Assembly (NCBI GenBank): GCA_027579435.1
Contig: JANBPK010000719.1
Location: 122,107 to 186,106 of the forward strand
Direction of reading: 5' to 3'
DNA from: Candolleomyces eurysporus
Taxonomy: Eukaryota > Basidiomycota > Agaricomycetes > Agaricales > Psathyrellaceae
DNA length: 64,000 nucleotides
Shown here piece after piece: positions 10,351 to 22,796 of this stretch. Each line of letters opens with the position of its first letter. Within the stretch, counting starts at the first letter, position 1. Under the pieces are notes generated by a model. That model was not told the origin of the DNA and made no database searches. It saw only the letters and a program-made list of their open reading frames with translations. A program made the position numbers and the translations under genes.

Positions 10351-12612
10351 CTAGTTCTTCTCCGTGAAGCCATATTCCACATATCTTTCCTTCCACTTGT
10401 CAAAATACGATTTCACAATATCTGCCAACTCGTGCTCGTGGAGATCATCCTAAAGAGCATACATAAATTAGTTCAAGATTCCAACGAAAAGAGATGTATT
10501 ATGCCCATACGTTGAGGTGTTGGATGGAATCAAATGTAAAGTGCGCCAGGCTATACCAGGGAACATTGTTGACCCGATCCATCTCAACATGGGATGAGAG
10601 TCTTTCGTCAATTACCCCCCATCCGTTATTGCGGGTGAAATCAATGAGCGATCGAAGATCGACGAAATATGTGGTTCGGTTCTTAGAGTAGCGGAACAGT
10701 GTCCATACAATCGTATGAAAGCTCACTGATCGAAAAAGGGACGTCAGCGACTTGGTCAGGATGTATCACGGCGACTCACAGCCATCCAAGAAATCTTCAT
10801 GTTGACGTAACTTCCGAAGACAAGACTCTACCACGTACTGGCGAACCCGCGTTTCCGAAACAAATAAGTGTTGAGCACGAAACTCGCTGTCCAAAAATTC
10901 GGAGAACGACTGGTGGTAGAAACGCATCTCCTCCCACACTTCGGTCATTCCAGGATCTTGGCGAAGGAAGACAAGTGAGTGCAAGTCGGAGAAAAGGACT
11001 TGATGACCTCCCTCTTCAAGGCTGATGATTTCATCGAAAATGCGAGTGCTATCTCGGGCCCCCCCGATGCGGAAGCCAGAATTCATCTGGTGTGCCCGGA
11101 CAAGTAGAAGAAAATCTCGTCCTTCATTGGTGTCGACTGCCTCGTACAACTCCTTCGCAGTCGAGAGAATGTTTCTGTAAAGGATGTCGAGGAGTTCAAA
11201 TGGCCGAGAAGTTTGTTGACCACCTTCGGGAGTCCACTCGATGATTGTCCGCAGTCGATCTACCGGGGAACTACGCCGCTCTGATACGTATTTCACCACC
11301 GTCGCAGCGTAGACAAACTGTCCCGAAGCTGCCACCACGAGCTTCTCGATGTCTTCCTCTGCGGGCCATAGATGAGACTGTGCTCGGCGGTCGCGACTTC
11401 GACTGCCGATCCCACGAAGTCGGCTCCACAAATACCGACGAATATCACCCGTGGCATCGTACATGTCGCTGAGCTTGAGATGGTATGCTTGTTGGTAGAG
11501 GTACCCTTCCGGCTCGGAGTCTAGTGCACTGCGCATGGCCCATTCTGGCCTGCTGGCTATGAAAATGCGGAAAGGGAGATCGTTGTCGAGGAGACAGCGT
11601 TTAATTGTGGATAGTAGTTCCGCCTGGTTCTCTTCATCGGAGCACTCGTCGAGGCCGTCGATTAGGATGGCATGGGGAAAGGTATTGCGATCTAGTTCCC
11701 CACTCGCGCAAACATTTTTNGAAAGGGCCGACGACGAGGGTGTCCATCTGAATCCGAAGAGTCTTCTTGAAGATGAGTGGGTCTTCTTCGATAGCCTTTG
11801 CAATCGTATCGCGAAGGGCAGAATGGCGTAGGCCTAGCTGGCACGCGATGGTCGGTGCGATGTGTGTCAAGTTGTTTCGAGTGGGGTCTCCCGCGTTGAA
11901 GAAGAATGCTGAGCCGAGGATACTGGACGTTGCGCATTTTTCAGCGATCGTCTGCTGTAAGGCTGATTTTCCCGCTCCTGCTGCACCGGTCATACACAGC
12001 AACCGTTGGGGGGATTCACGATCTTGGATCCAATCCATGAGTTCGTTGGTAACCTCGACACGAGTGTCATCATCGCATTTCGGTGGATCGAATCGAGCAC
12101 TCGAGTCGTGAAGAGCGTTGGAGGCTATGTTTTTCAAGAGCATCTTCCAGCCTGTCAATATCAGAGCACATGGTTCAGAGTCGGTCGCTGAGGAAAATAT
12201 TGCAAACATACCATCTATCCGGTTACCCTGAACATTTTGGACATTGGACGACGAGTCAATGTTGATCACGTTCTCCACGTTAAATCTCTGTGCGTTCGAG
12301 AACATCGATATAGGTCTGGTATGCTCCGCAGGTGACGAGTTTGTTTGGGCGCTTGCGCCTTTGGATGGGCCCACATCGGAATGGGACGGCAACGGATGTT
12401 CAGTTTCGGTGGCCGGGATCGCAGTGCTCACGGTAGAGCCGTCGTGCTTCTGCAACAACGGCGAGGCACCAGATTGTCGAAGTACATCTTCCACGGTCGG
12501 CAGATCATGAGCGATCGGCTGTTCGTTTCTGCGACTCCGTTTGGAGGAGAACAGGGAGCCAAAGCCATCAACGATGGATTTGATGCGGGTTTCCTTAGGC
12601 TTCGGGGGGCAT
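10351..12612 (-). pseudogene. NACHT gene, array unit 2 (frameshifted or assembly-damaged)
   Basis: Same exon layout as unit 1, with Walker A GAAGAGKS, Walker B ILIDGLDEC and a C-terminus ending in YGFTEKN. Two breaks are visible. The start region has six Cs where units 1 and 3 have five, which closes the frame after four residues. An N follows the T run at about 11720 and shifts the frame between the NACHT core and the downstream part. Without these single-base differences the unit would be as long as unit 1. Either it is a recent pseudogene or the breaks are consensus errors in a near-identical repeat. Confidence 0.7.
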
Positions 12613-13275
12613 ATGGGCGGCTACAGCGGTGAGGCTTAGAGCTGGAGAAGGGTTCAGATCTTTAGACGACATGTGGCGCACATTCCCGCGCTCGGACCGT
12701 CATCCCNATTTTCGGAGTACATGGCGCTTATTAGTAGACGCCAGCCTCAAATCCGAAATAACGACAGGTAGCACGGCTTCGCCGCCACTGAGCTCGCTAT
12801 TCCGATGCTTTTTGGGGGATATTTCTCACCGGAACAACTCAAACATCAGATGTTAGCGTCGATGGTCTCGGAACTCCTTTGCTGTAAATCAGCGTTGCAC
12901 TCCCGACTCGGAGGTATTCTGTGCAGCTTACAAATGTTATGCGCTTCTTCTGGAGGCTCAATGCAAGTCAAGACCCGCTACTTAGAGTACTGAGGATTTT
13001 CTGGCGCTCCTATGAACGCAGCAGTTTGGCTTGACGTGGTTGAAACAGCCTGTCTTCCCCCATCATCTCTTCACTGGGACTGCCGATCTGTCACCCTCGA
13101 ATCTCTACCCACCCTCTTATCAGCATCTCAGGGAGCAGAAAAACAGCTGAGGATGAGAATTTCGTGCTTATTGTGCTGCCTTTTGAGACTTCCCGACTAC
13201 CCAAGGTCGATAAGGTGATTTCTTCACGCACCCGTCGCATCAAGTCCACATGTTCCTTCGTTGCCTTGAGTGTCC

Positions 13276-13560
13276 GGCAATGCACCTCTGGATCTTTATC
13301 GGCGCACAGGAGCCATGGATGACCTTGACGAGGCTATTCCCTTGTACCGTGGAGCACCCGAAATTCGACCATCCCCTCATCCAGATCACTCAACGTTATT
13401 CAACAGTGCCGAGTCAGCAATGCACTACTGATCGTCATCTGCGCACAGAAACTATGACTGACCTTGAGGAGGCCATTTCCTTGCATCGTGGAGCACTCAA
13501 ACTTTGACCATCTCCTCATTTATCTTGCTTATTTTCACTCAGCAATCTCGGAATCGCACT
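13276..13560 (+). pseudogene. TPR-like repeat relic in the second spacer
   Basis: Duplicate of the relic at 9699-9995, again with MDDLDEA...LYRGAPEIRP and MTDLEEAISLHRGALKL on the plus strand and broken between the two units. It is slightly shorter because of small deletions. It is part of the array unit, not an independent insertion. Confidence 0.6.
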
Positions 13561-13918
13561 ATTGATTTGTTATCGGCGTATAGGAACCACGGCTGAAGAT
13601 TGAACCCGCATAGATGTGTTCGCTCTCGAACGCATGCAGATCTAGGGTAATTGGTAACTGCTGTGTTATTTGCATGTTGTAGCATTTTGTCGTAGTTTTC
13701 CGAAATATACTAAGTTATCCTGGGCTTGCATCCTTGGGCCCTTAATCTGCAACAGGAGATGTAACGACATAACGATGGGGGATAGAGCAACAGGAGGGAG
13801 CAGATAGGTACTTGGCAGTGAGGCTCGGAATCGCGGGGTGAGGCCATAGCCGATCATGTATCATAGCTCCCAACATCTTGTTGCACACGAGGAAGAATGG
13901 GACATGGTCTAGTTCTTC

Positions 13919-16169
13919 TCCGTGAAGCCATATTCCTCGTATCTTTCCTTCCACTTGTCAAAATACGATTTCACAATATCTGCCAGCTCGTGCTCGTGGA
14001 GATCATCCTAAAGAGCATGCATAAATTAGTTCAAGATTCCAACGAAAAGAGATGTATTATGCCCATACGTTGAGGTGTTGGATAGAATCAAATGTAAAGT
14101 GCGCCAGGCCATACCAGTGAACATTGTTGACCCGATCCATCTCAACATGGGATGGGAGTCTTTCGTCAATTACCCCCCATCCGTTATTGCGGGTGAAATC
14201 AATGAGGGATCGAAGATCGACGCCACATGTGGTTCGGTTCTTAGAGTAGCGAAACAGTGTCCATACAATGCTATAAAAGCTCACTGATCGAAAAAGGGAC
14301 GTCAGAGACTTAGTCAGGATGTATCACAGCGACTCACATTCAGACAAGAAATCTTCACGTTGAAGTAACTTCTGCAGACAAGACTCTACCACGTACTGGC
14401 GAACCCGTGCTTCCGAAACAAATAGGTGTTGAGCACGAAACTCGCTGTCCAAAAACTCGGAGAACGACCGGTGGTAGAAACGCATCTCCTCCCAGCCCTC
14501 GGACATTCTAGGGTCTTGACGAAGGAAGACGAGTGAGTGCAGGTCGGAGAAAAGGACTTGATGACCTCCCTCTTCAAGGCTGATGATTTCATCGAAATTG
14601 CGAGTGCTATCTCGGACCCTCCCGATGCGGAAGTCAGAATTCATCTGGTGTGCCCGGACAAGTAGAAGAAAATCTCGTCCTTCATTGGTGTCGACTGCCT
14701 CGTACAATTCCTTCGCGGTCGAAAGAATGTTTCTGTAAAGGATATCGAGCAGTTCAAATGGCCGAGAAGTTTGTTGACTACCCTCGGGAGTCCAGTCGAT
14801 GATTGTCCGCAGTCGATCTACCGGGGAACTACGCCGCTCTGATACGTATTTCACCACCGTCGCAGCATAGACAAACTGTCCCGAAGCTGCCGCCACGAGC
14901 TTCTCGATGTCTTGCTCCGTGGGCCATAGATGAGACTGCGTTTGGCGGTCGCGACTTCGACTGCCGATCCCACGAAGTCGGCTCCACAAATACCGACGAA
15001 TATCACCCGTGGCATCGTACATGTCGCTGAGCTTGAGATGGTATGCTTGTTGGTAGAGGTACCCTTCCGGCTCGGAGTCTAGTGCACTGCGCATGGCCCA
15101 TTCTGGCCTGCTGGCTATGAAATGCGGAAAGGGAGATCGTTGTCGAGGAGACAGCGTTTAATTGTGGATAGTAGTTCCGCCTGGTTCTCTTCATCGGAGC
15201 ACTCGTCGAGGCCGTCGATTAGGATGGCATGGGGAAAGGTATTGCGATCTAGTTCCCCACTCGCGCAAACATTTTTTGAAAGGGCCGACGACGAGGGTGT
15301 CCATCTGAATCCGAAGAGTCTTCTTGAAGATGAGTGGGTCTTCTTCGATAGCCTTTGCAATCGTATCGCGAAGGGCAGAATGGCGTAGGCCTAGCTGGCA
15401 CGCGATGGTCGGTGCGATGTGTGTCAAGTTGTTTCGAGTGGGGTCTCCCGCGTTGAAGAAGAATGCTGAGCCGAGGATACTGGACGTTGCGCATTTTTCA
15501 GCGATCGTCTGCTGTAACGCTGATTTTCCCGCTCCTGCTGCACCGGTCATACACAGCAACCGTTGGGGGGATTCACGATCTTGGATCCAATCCATGAGTT
15601 CGTTGGTAACCTCGACACGAGTGTCATCATCGCATTTCGGTGGATCGAATCGAGCACTCGAGTCGTGAAGAGCATTGGAGGCTATGTTTTTCAAGAGCAT
15701 CTTCCAACCTGTCAATATCAGAGCACATGGTTCAGAGTCGGTCGCCAAGAAAAANTACTGTAAACACACCATCTATACGGTTACCCTGAACATTTTGGAC
15801 ATTGGACGACGAGTCAATGTTGATCACGTTCTCCACGTTAAATCTCTGTGCGTTTGAGAACATCGATATAGGTCCGGTATGCTCCGCGAGTGACGAGTTT
15901 GTTTGGGCGCTTGCGCCTTTGGATGGGCCCACATCGGAATGGGACGGCAACGGATGTTCAGTTTCGGTGGCCGGGATCGCAGCGCTCACGGTAGAGCCCT
16001 CGTGCTTCTGCAACAACGGCGAGGCACCAGATTGTCGAAGCACATCTTCCACGGTCGGCAGATCATGAGCGATCGGCTGCTCGTTTCTGCGACTCCGTTT
16101 GGAGGAGAACAGGGAGCCAAAGCCATCAACGATGGATTTGATGCGGGTTTCCTTAGGCTTCGGGGGCAT
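13919..16169 (-). pseudogene. NACHT gene, array unit 3 (two single-base frameshifts)
   Basis: Retains the start (MPPKPKET), FSNAQRFNVENV, Walker A, Walker B and the full C-terminal part ending in YGFTEKN. The T run at about 15271 has six Ts, against five in units 1 and 4, and shifts the frame at the same place as the N in unit 2. A second shift lies at about 15118, where one A of a four-A run is missing. An N at about 15756 lies in the first intron and should be harmless. An 11-base deletion relative to unit 1 lies just upstream of the start codon, which supports starting translation at this Met. Confidence 0.7.
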
Positions 16170-17136
16170 ATGGGCGGCTACAGCGGTGAGGCTTAGAGCT
16201 CAGATCTTTGGACCCAACAGTCACGACATGTGGCGCACATTCCCGCGCTCGGACCGTCATCTCATTTTCGGAGTACATGGCGCTTATTAGTAGACGCCGG
16301 CCTCAAATTCCGAAATAACGAGAGGTAGCACGGCTTCGCCGCCACTGAGCTCCCTATTCCAATGCTTTGTTGGGGGATATTTCTCACCGGGAACGACTCA
16401 AACATCAGATGTTAGAGTCGATGGTCTCAGAACTCCTTTGCTGTAAATCAGCGTTGCACTCCCGACTCGGAGGTATTCTGTACAGCTTACAAATGTTATG
16501 CGCTTCTTCTGGAGGCTCGATGCAAGTCAAGAGCCGCTACTTATAGTACTGAGAATTTCCTGGCGCTCCTATGAACGCAGCAGTTTGGCTTGATGTAGTT
16601 GAAGCAGCCTGTCTTTCCCCATCACTGTCTCTTCACTGGGACTATCCATCTGTCGCCCTCGAATCTCTACCCATCCTCTTATCAGCATCTCAGAGAGCAT
16701 AAAAACAGCTGAGGGTGAGAGTGTCATACTTATTGTGCTGCCTTCCGAGACTTCCCGATTACCCAAAGTCGATAACGTGATTTCTTCACGCACCCGTCGC
16801 ATCAAGTCCGCATGTTCCTTCGTTGCCTTGAGTGTCACTAGATGTGTTCCCTCTCGAATGCATGCAGATCTAGGGTAATTGGTAATTACTGTGTTATTTG
16901 CATGTTGTAGCATTTTGTCTTAGTTTTCTGAAATCTACTAAGCTATCCTGGGCCTGCGCATTTGGGTGCTTAATCTGGAACAGGAGATGTAACGACATAA
17001 CGATGGGGGATAGAGCAACAGGAGGGAACAGATAGGTACTTGGCAGTGGGGCTCGGAATCGCGGGGTGAGGCCATAACCGATCATATACCATAGCTCCCC
17101 ACATCTTGGTGCGCACGAGGAAGAATGGGACGTGGT

Positions 17137-19378
17137 CTACTTTATCTCCTTGAAGCCATATCCCTCGTATCTTTCCTTCCACTTGTCAAAATACGATTTT
17201 ACAATATCTGCCAAGTCGTGCTCGTGGATATCATCCTGAAGAGCATACACAAATTAGTTTAACCTTGCAGTGAAAAGAGATGTATCATGTCCATACGTTG
17301 AGGTATTGGATAGCATCAAGTGTAAAGTGCACCAAGCCATACCAGTGAACATTGTTGGCCTGATTTATTTCAACATGGGATGAGAGTCTGTCGTCAATTA
17401 CTCCCCACCCGTTATTGCGGGTGAAATCAATGAGCGATCGAAGATCGACGACATATGTGGTTTGGCTCTTAGAGTAGCGAAACAGCGCCCCTACAATCGT
17501 ATAAAAGCTCCCTGATCGAAAAAGGGACGTCAGTGACTTGGTCAGGATGTATCACAGCGACTCACAGTCATGCAAGAAATCTTCATGTTGACGTAACTTC
17601 CGAAGACAAGACTCTACCACGTACTGGCGAACCCGCGCTTCCGAAACAAATAAGTGTTGAGCACGAAACTCGCTGTCCAAAAACTCGGAGAACGACTGGT
17701 GGTAGAAACGCATCTCCTCCCACACCTCGGTAATTCCAGGATCTTGGCGAAGGAAGACAAGTGAGTGCAAGTCGGAGAAAAGGACTTGATGACCTCCCTC
17801 TTCAAGGCTGATGATTTCATCGAAATTGCGAGTGCTATCTCGGGCCTCCCCGATGCGGAAGTCAGAATTCATCTGGTGTGCCCGGACAAGTAGAAGGAAA
17901 TCTCGTCCTTCATTGGTGTCGACTGCCTCGTACAACTCCTTCGCAGTCGAAAGAATGTTTCTGTAAAGGATGTCGAGGAGTTCAAATGGCCGACAAGTTT
18001 GTTGACCACCTTCGGGAGTCCACTCGATGATTGTCCGCAGTCGATCCACCGGGGAACTACGTCGTTCTGATACGTATTTCACCACCGTCGCAGCATAGAC
18101 AAACTGTCCCGAAGCTGCCGCCACGAGCTTCTCGATGTCTTGCTCCGTGGGCCATAGATGAGACTGTGCTCGGCGGTCGCGACTTCGACTGCCGATCCCA
18201 CGAAGTCGGTTCCACAAATACCGACGAATATCACCCGTGGCGTCGTACATGTCGCTGAGTTTGAGATGGTATGCGTGTTGGTAGAGGTACCCTTCCGGCT
18301 CGGAGTCTAGCGCACTACGCATGGCCCATTCTGGCCTGCTGGCTATGAAAATGCGGAAGGGGAGATCGTTGTCGAGAAGACAACTTTTAATTGTGGATAG
18401 TAGTTCCGCCTGGTTTTCTTCACCGGAACACTCGTCGAGGCCGTCGATCAGGATGGCATGGGGAAAGGTATTGCGATCTAGTTCCCCACTAGCGCAAACA
18501 TTTTTGAAAGGGCCGACTACGAGGGTGTCCATCTGAATCCGGAGAGTCTTCTTGAAGATGAGTGGGTCTTCTTCGATAGCCTTTGCCATCGCGTCACGAA
18601 GGGCAGAATGGCGTAGGCCTAGCTGGCACGCGATGGTCGGTACGATGCGTGTTAAGTTGTTTCGAGTAGGGTCTCCCGCGTTGAAGAAGAATGCCGAGCC
18701 AAGGATATTGGACTTTGCGCATTTTTCAGCGATCGTCTGCTGCAACGCTGATTTCCCTGCTCCTGCTGCACCGGTCATACACAGCNAAACGTTGGGGGGN
18801 ATTCACGATCTTGGATCCAATCCATGAGTTCGTTAGTAACCTCAACACGAGTGTCATCATCGCATTTCGGTGGATCGAATCGAGCACTCGAGTCGTGAAG
18901 AGCGTTGGACGCTATGTTCTTCAAGAGCATCCTCCAACCTGTCAAGATTAGAGCGCATGGCTCAGAGTCGTTTCCTGAGGAAGATATTGTAAACATGCTA
19001 CGTACCATCTATCCGGTTACTCTGGATATTTTGGACATGCTGGACATGCTGGGACGATGAGCCGATGTTGATCACATTCTCCACGTTAAATCTCTGTGCA
19101 TTTGAGAACATCGAGATAGGTCCGGTATGCTCCGCGGGTGATGAGTTTCTCTGGGTGCTTGCGCCTTTGGATGGGCCCACATCGGGATGAGGGCTCATGG
19201 TAGAGTCCTCGCGCTTCTGCAACGGCGGTGAGGCATGAGATTGGCGAAGCACATCTTCCATGGTCGGCAGATCATGAGCGATCGGCTGCTCGTCTCTGCG
19301 ACTCTGTTTGGAGGAGAACAGGGAGCCAAAGCCATTAACGATGGACTTGATGCGGATTTTCTTATGTTCCGGGGGCAT
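17137..19378 (-). CDS. NACHT-domain NLR-like protein, array unit 4 (most divergent copy; frame broken at Ns)
   Basis: This copy has a variant N-terminus (MPPEHKKIRI), a shortened linker and a duplicated His/Val-Gln segment after the FSNAQRFNVENV motif. The first intron has donor GTACGT instead of GTATGT. Walker A GAAGAGKS, Walker B ILIDGLDEC and the C-terminal exons ending in GFKEIK are present. From the Walker A Met (18778) to 17552 the frame is open over 408 codons. Two Ns at about 18786 and 18800, flanking the position just before Walker A, break the frame. Comparison with unit 1 suggests each is an extra base. If so, the gene would be intact. It sits at the 5' edge of the array. Confidence 0.7.
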
Positions 19379-19529
19379 ATGGACGACCACAGCTATGACA
19401 GCAATGAGGCTTGAAGGGCTGGAGAAGCGCTTAGACCAACAGCGGCATGCGCACACATTCCCGCGCTCGGACCGTCATCCCATTTCCGGAGAACATGGTG
19501 CTTATTAGACGCCGGCTAGTAGACCCCAG

Positions 19530-19740
19530 TCTTACTTCGTGAAGCACTCGGACTTTTACCATTCCCGACTTCTCGCATTTTACCATTCTGTTTGGCACCG
19601 GAATCGAGTCGAATGCCTCCGCTTCTTGGCTTCTCTCCAGCTGCGCTTCAATACTACGGGACGAGAAGAAGACCTATCCAAAATCCCGACGTTGGAAGAT
19701 GAAGCAAATCGGCCATCTGCCTCATCCGTGGAGCCCTAGT
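19530..19740 (+). pseudogene. third TPR-like relic at the array edge
   Basis: The plus-strand frame 19539-19739 contains LASLQLRFNTTGREEDLSK followed by LEDEANRPS. This matches the pattern of one TPR-like unit (NALxxRFxxTGxxxDLxxAIxLxxEA) with the second helix degenerated. A REALGLLP string precedes it in another frame. It is divergent from the two spacer relics and is probably the original neighbour of the array. Confidence 0.5.
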
Positions 19741-19997
19741 CGTACCAACATGGGCTAGCCGGCGGGGACCACTTAGGTGTTTTACAGAATTTGCAAAAGA
19801 GATTCCTACGATTTCAAGCCACTACATTGAGAGAAGAGTTAACATGTCAAAATCATTGCAAAATTCGACTGGGATGGCAAATCAGACAAATGATCGGAGC
19901 ATAGATACCTTTCTATCGAAGCCAATTCTCGAGCGGACCAAGGGAAGCTGTTAAAGCACTGAGATACAGAATGAACTGGGAGAGATGCTAGTGCGCT

Positions 19998-20640
19998 ATG
20001 CATCTCCCCTTGGCTATCCCGCGGTTGCTTTTTAAGAGGAAGCGCAACCTGAATGTCCGCAATATCCTGTCCGGCCTCCCGTCCGGATTTGAAAATATCG
20101 ACTGGATTCTTGAGCGGGAGGATAGGATACTATTCATGAAGACATCGATTCTCCTCCAAGCTCCCGAATTTTGCGACATATGGGGAGCCCCAGATTCACT
20201 TTCCAAGGAAACTGAGGGATCTTCGGATGAGGTGCACACGACGTTTCGTTCTCTGCGGGAAAGTGTGGATGTGCGTGTTCCACATAGAGGCGGGCATGAC
20301 GAAGAAGGTCGGACAATGGGTCGAAGGAGAAGAGGAAGGTGAACGGGCGGCAGACTGGTCGATTCAGAGGGAAGGCTATTGGCCGGATGGGTGGTACCAG
20401 GCAGGCTTGAGTCTGGGCGCTCGATTATGGTTCAATTCTGCTCTCCGAGTGCGGTTCCTAGTTGTCTCCCATTCTTTCGACGGTACTGAAAAGTGGTGGG
20501 ATATTAAAGACGTCTCTTCTGTATTTGCAACCTTTATATCTCGACTCGTACTAGTATTTCGGGGTGTCTTTGACATCTGGATTTTTACTCATCACTTAAA
20601 CCGGCATAGCTGTGTAGACATATAAACAAAGTCTATCGAA
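19998..20640 (+). CDS. possible hypothetical gene, weak support
   Basis: An ATG frame at 19998 (with LLFKRKRNLNVRNIL and EREDRILFMK) could be followed by the frame at 20227-20625 (with AGMTKKVGQWVEGEEE, DWSIQREGYWPDGWYQ and FDGTEKWWDIKD). A GTGCAC site near 20231 might serve as donor, but no clean acceptor is seen. The composition looks coding, but I do not recognise a domain. It may be the remnant of a larger gene next to the NACHT array. Confidence 0.3.
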
Positions 20641-20987
20641 TGCAACGACCTGCCAATCCAGATGAAATGAATGAAAACCGAAAGTTTATCATTACGGACG
20701 ATTCCGGGACTTAGAGTTCCTCTTCGTCTTTGGATTTGACGAAGAGGACGGGGCTGAAGATTCTGCACCTTCACCAAACCGTAAACTTATTCCTGCTGCG
20801 CGTCTCTTGTTGCCATCTTCACCAAATCTTGAAACCGTCCCTGCTGTGAATCACTACGAGACCACCACGACACGGCAGATGATTCCAAACGACGCAGAAT
20901 GGAATGACTCCAGATGCTACATGCTTGCCTGCAACGACACCAGGAGCACTAAGGATTAAGGATAAAGAAAGATTGAGAGTTTCAGTA

Positions 20988-22796
20988 CTAGTCTAAATTT
21001 TGGAAATAATTGAGGACTGCACGCACTAAATCGTGAACATCCTGGAACATCGCCCAGAGAGATTGATCCCCCTTGCGCTCCATGGCCAACGACACCCACC
21101 AATCAGCACTGGCTGGGGTAGGAAGGACCTTGGAATGTGCACCACCTGACATATCTACGCCAGTTGGAAGGGTGGCCAAGAATTCGAGGAAGCTTTCTGG
21201 GTATGAGAACTGGAGCTGGGTATCACAGCCCCCTTCAACATCGTAGCATCAGATTCATCTGAGAAAGAGAGAGAAAGACCTGGGACAGAAACAAACTCAC
21301 TTGCACATGCCCGAACAAACGCATCGCATATGAACATATTTACGTCACTCTCTCCAAAATACAGTTTCCCGCAACGGTCAGGGTCCTTAAGAAAGTCGAG
21401 CAACGACTTGTGGAAGAAGCCGTATTCGGTTGTTGCCTGGGTGCTGGAAGGTGGGATCCGAATCAGCGAGTGAAGATTTCCGAGCAGGTGCTCTGCCTCG
21501 TTGCTCTCTGGGTCCATTTGCAGAAGTAGATTCATGTTGAAGGCGGAGGCTTTGTCCGCAATATTGGTCTGGTCGAAAGTGCGAATCCACAGTACCGAAC
21601 GAGGCGGATCTGGACTGGACTCCAGGATGTGCAAGTACAATGCATCCAGTTGATGAAAGGGGTTCGAAGGTGCTTTCGCTTCCATCTTCAAAATCGCGTC
21701 AAGCAACGACTTCAGAGGCTCTCGTTGACCCGTGTCAAGAAACCGGATGACGGTCGCGGCGTAAATAAACTGACCCGACGCATTTTCCACCAGGATTTGA
21801 ATAGCTCTTGGTGGTGGCCACGAGGGAGGAAGATTGTATCGACGGCGAAGTCGATTGAAATGGGCCTCCAAGAAGAGGGTGATGTCAGCGTCGGCGTTGT
21901 AACCTTCGTGCAGATCAATTTTCTGGGCGAAGGAGGTGGGATTGTTTTCAGGGTCGAAAAATTCGCGAAACACGCGTTCAGGACGACTGGCGACGAGGAT
22001 ACGGAAGGGGAAACATGGATCTGATGATGCTATTTGAAGAACTTGAAGAATCTCCAACTGGTCCTGGTCGTTTGTTCGCGGTGGCGGAGACTTGCATTTC
22101 GTTCCGGGACTTGCGGTATCATGATACTGCTCGGCCTCGCATTCGTCCAGACCGTCAATAATGATGGCTCCCCGCAAACCAGGTCCGTTGGGGCGACGGA
22201 AAATCTCCTGGAGGGGAGCCAAAATGAGAACTTCCATTTGTGTGTGCAGGTTTTTGTCGAAAATGTCTGAATTTGCTTCGATCGCTTTGGATATTTCTTC
22301 TCGCAGATCGGGATGATATCGTGCGAGCTGGTGTGTGATGGTAGTTATAAATGCAGTCTTCCGGCGCCTGCCAATGGATGCTGACCAGGACGCAAAGAAG
22401 AATGTCGCTACCAGGACACCGCCCACTTTGCAGCGTTCAGATAGCGATCCCATGACAGCCGTCTTCCCGGTACCCGCGGGCCCAGTAACCCACTTGATCT
22501 TCGGTTGATCAGGTTCTGCATCCCCATCCAGGATCCAGCTGTACAAGTCGTCCTGGACGGCAACTCGAGTGTCGGGATGGCATTTCGGGGCATCGCAGCG
22601 CTCCCTAGAGTCGTGGATGGCGCCTGCCGCGATTTGAACCTGAAGTTCTGTATATCGCGATAAGTATCAATTAAGACGCTCAGCTACAACATAAAGAGCC
22701 AGACTCACTGTTCAGCGGGTCCGCTGAGGGGCTGACATTCACAAAATGGTAGTTGTCGATCTGGAAATTATGAGCGTTGCTGAAATTGCTGGCCAT
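20988..22796 (-). CDS. NACHT-domain NLR-like protein, divergent fifth copy
   Basis: Three exons fit: 22709..22796, 21301..22647 and 20988..21232. The last acceptor (AAG) is weaker, but it is the only one that keeps the FLEFLATLPTGVD frame. The first exon encodes MASNFSNAHNFQIDNYHF, the same kind of short motif found before the NACHT domain in the array genes. Exon 2 carries KCHPDTRVAV, Walker A GPAGTGKTAV near residue 85, Walker B IIIDGLDEC near residue 190, a FRILVASRPERVF sensor-like segment and a helical region. The C-terminus is short and hydrophilic and lacks repeats. It is clearly separate from the array units and probably an older paralogue. STAND ATPase function is inferred from the motifs. 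Confidence 0.8.

Larger units (their letters stand above)
6481..19510 (-). repeat. tandem array of four NACHT gene units
   Basis: Four homologous units lie head to tail on the minus strand. The conserved start codon positions are 9023, 12612, 16169 and 19378, giving periods of about 3.59, 3.56 and 3.21 kb. Homology covers the coding exons, the 3' flank with a conserved block just right of the position ctcttgaacgcat (about 6480, 10068, 13620, 16850), and the 5' flank with a second conserved block (about 9270-9690 in the first spacer). Spacers one and two also contain plus-strand TPR-like relics; the third spacer lacks them because the sequence jumps directly from one conserved block to the next. 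Units two and three look most alike. This is a local expansion by unequal crossing-over or similar. Confidence 0.9.

Noticed and set aside
21629..22024. Plus-strand open frame opposite the fifth NACHT gene
   Set aside because: Shadow of the NACHT exon; no domain features.
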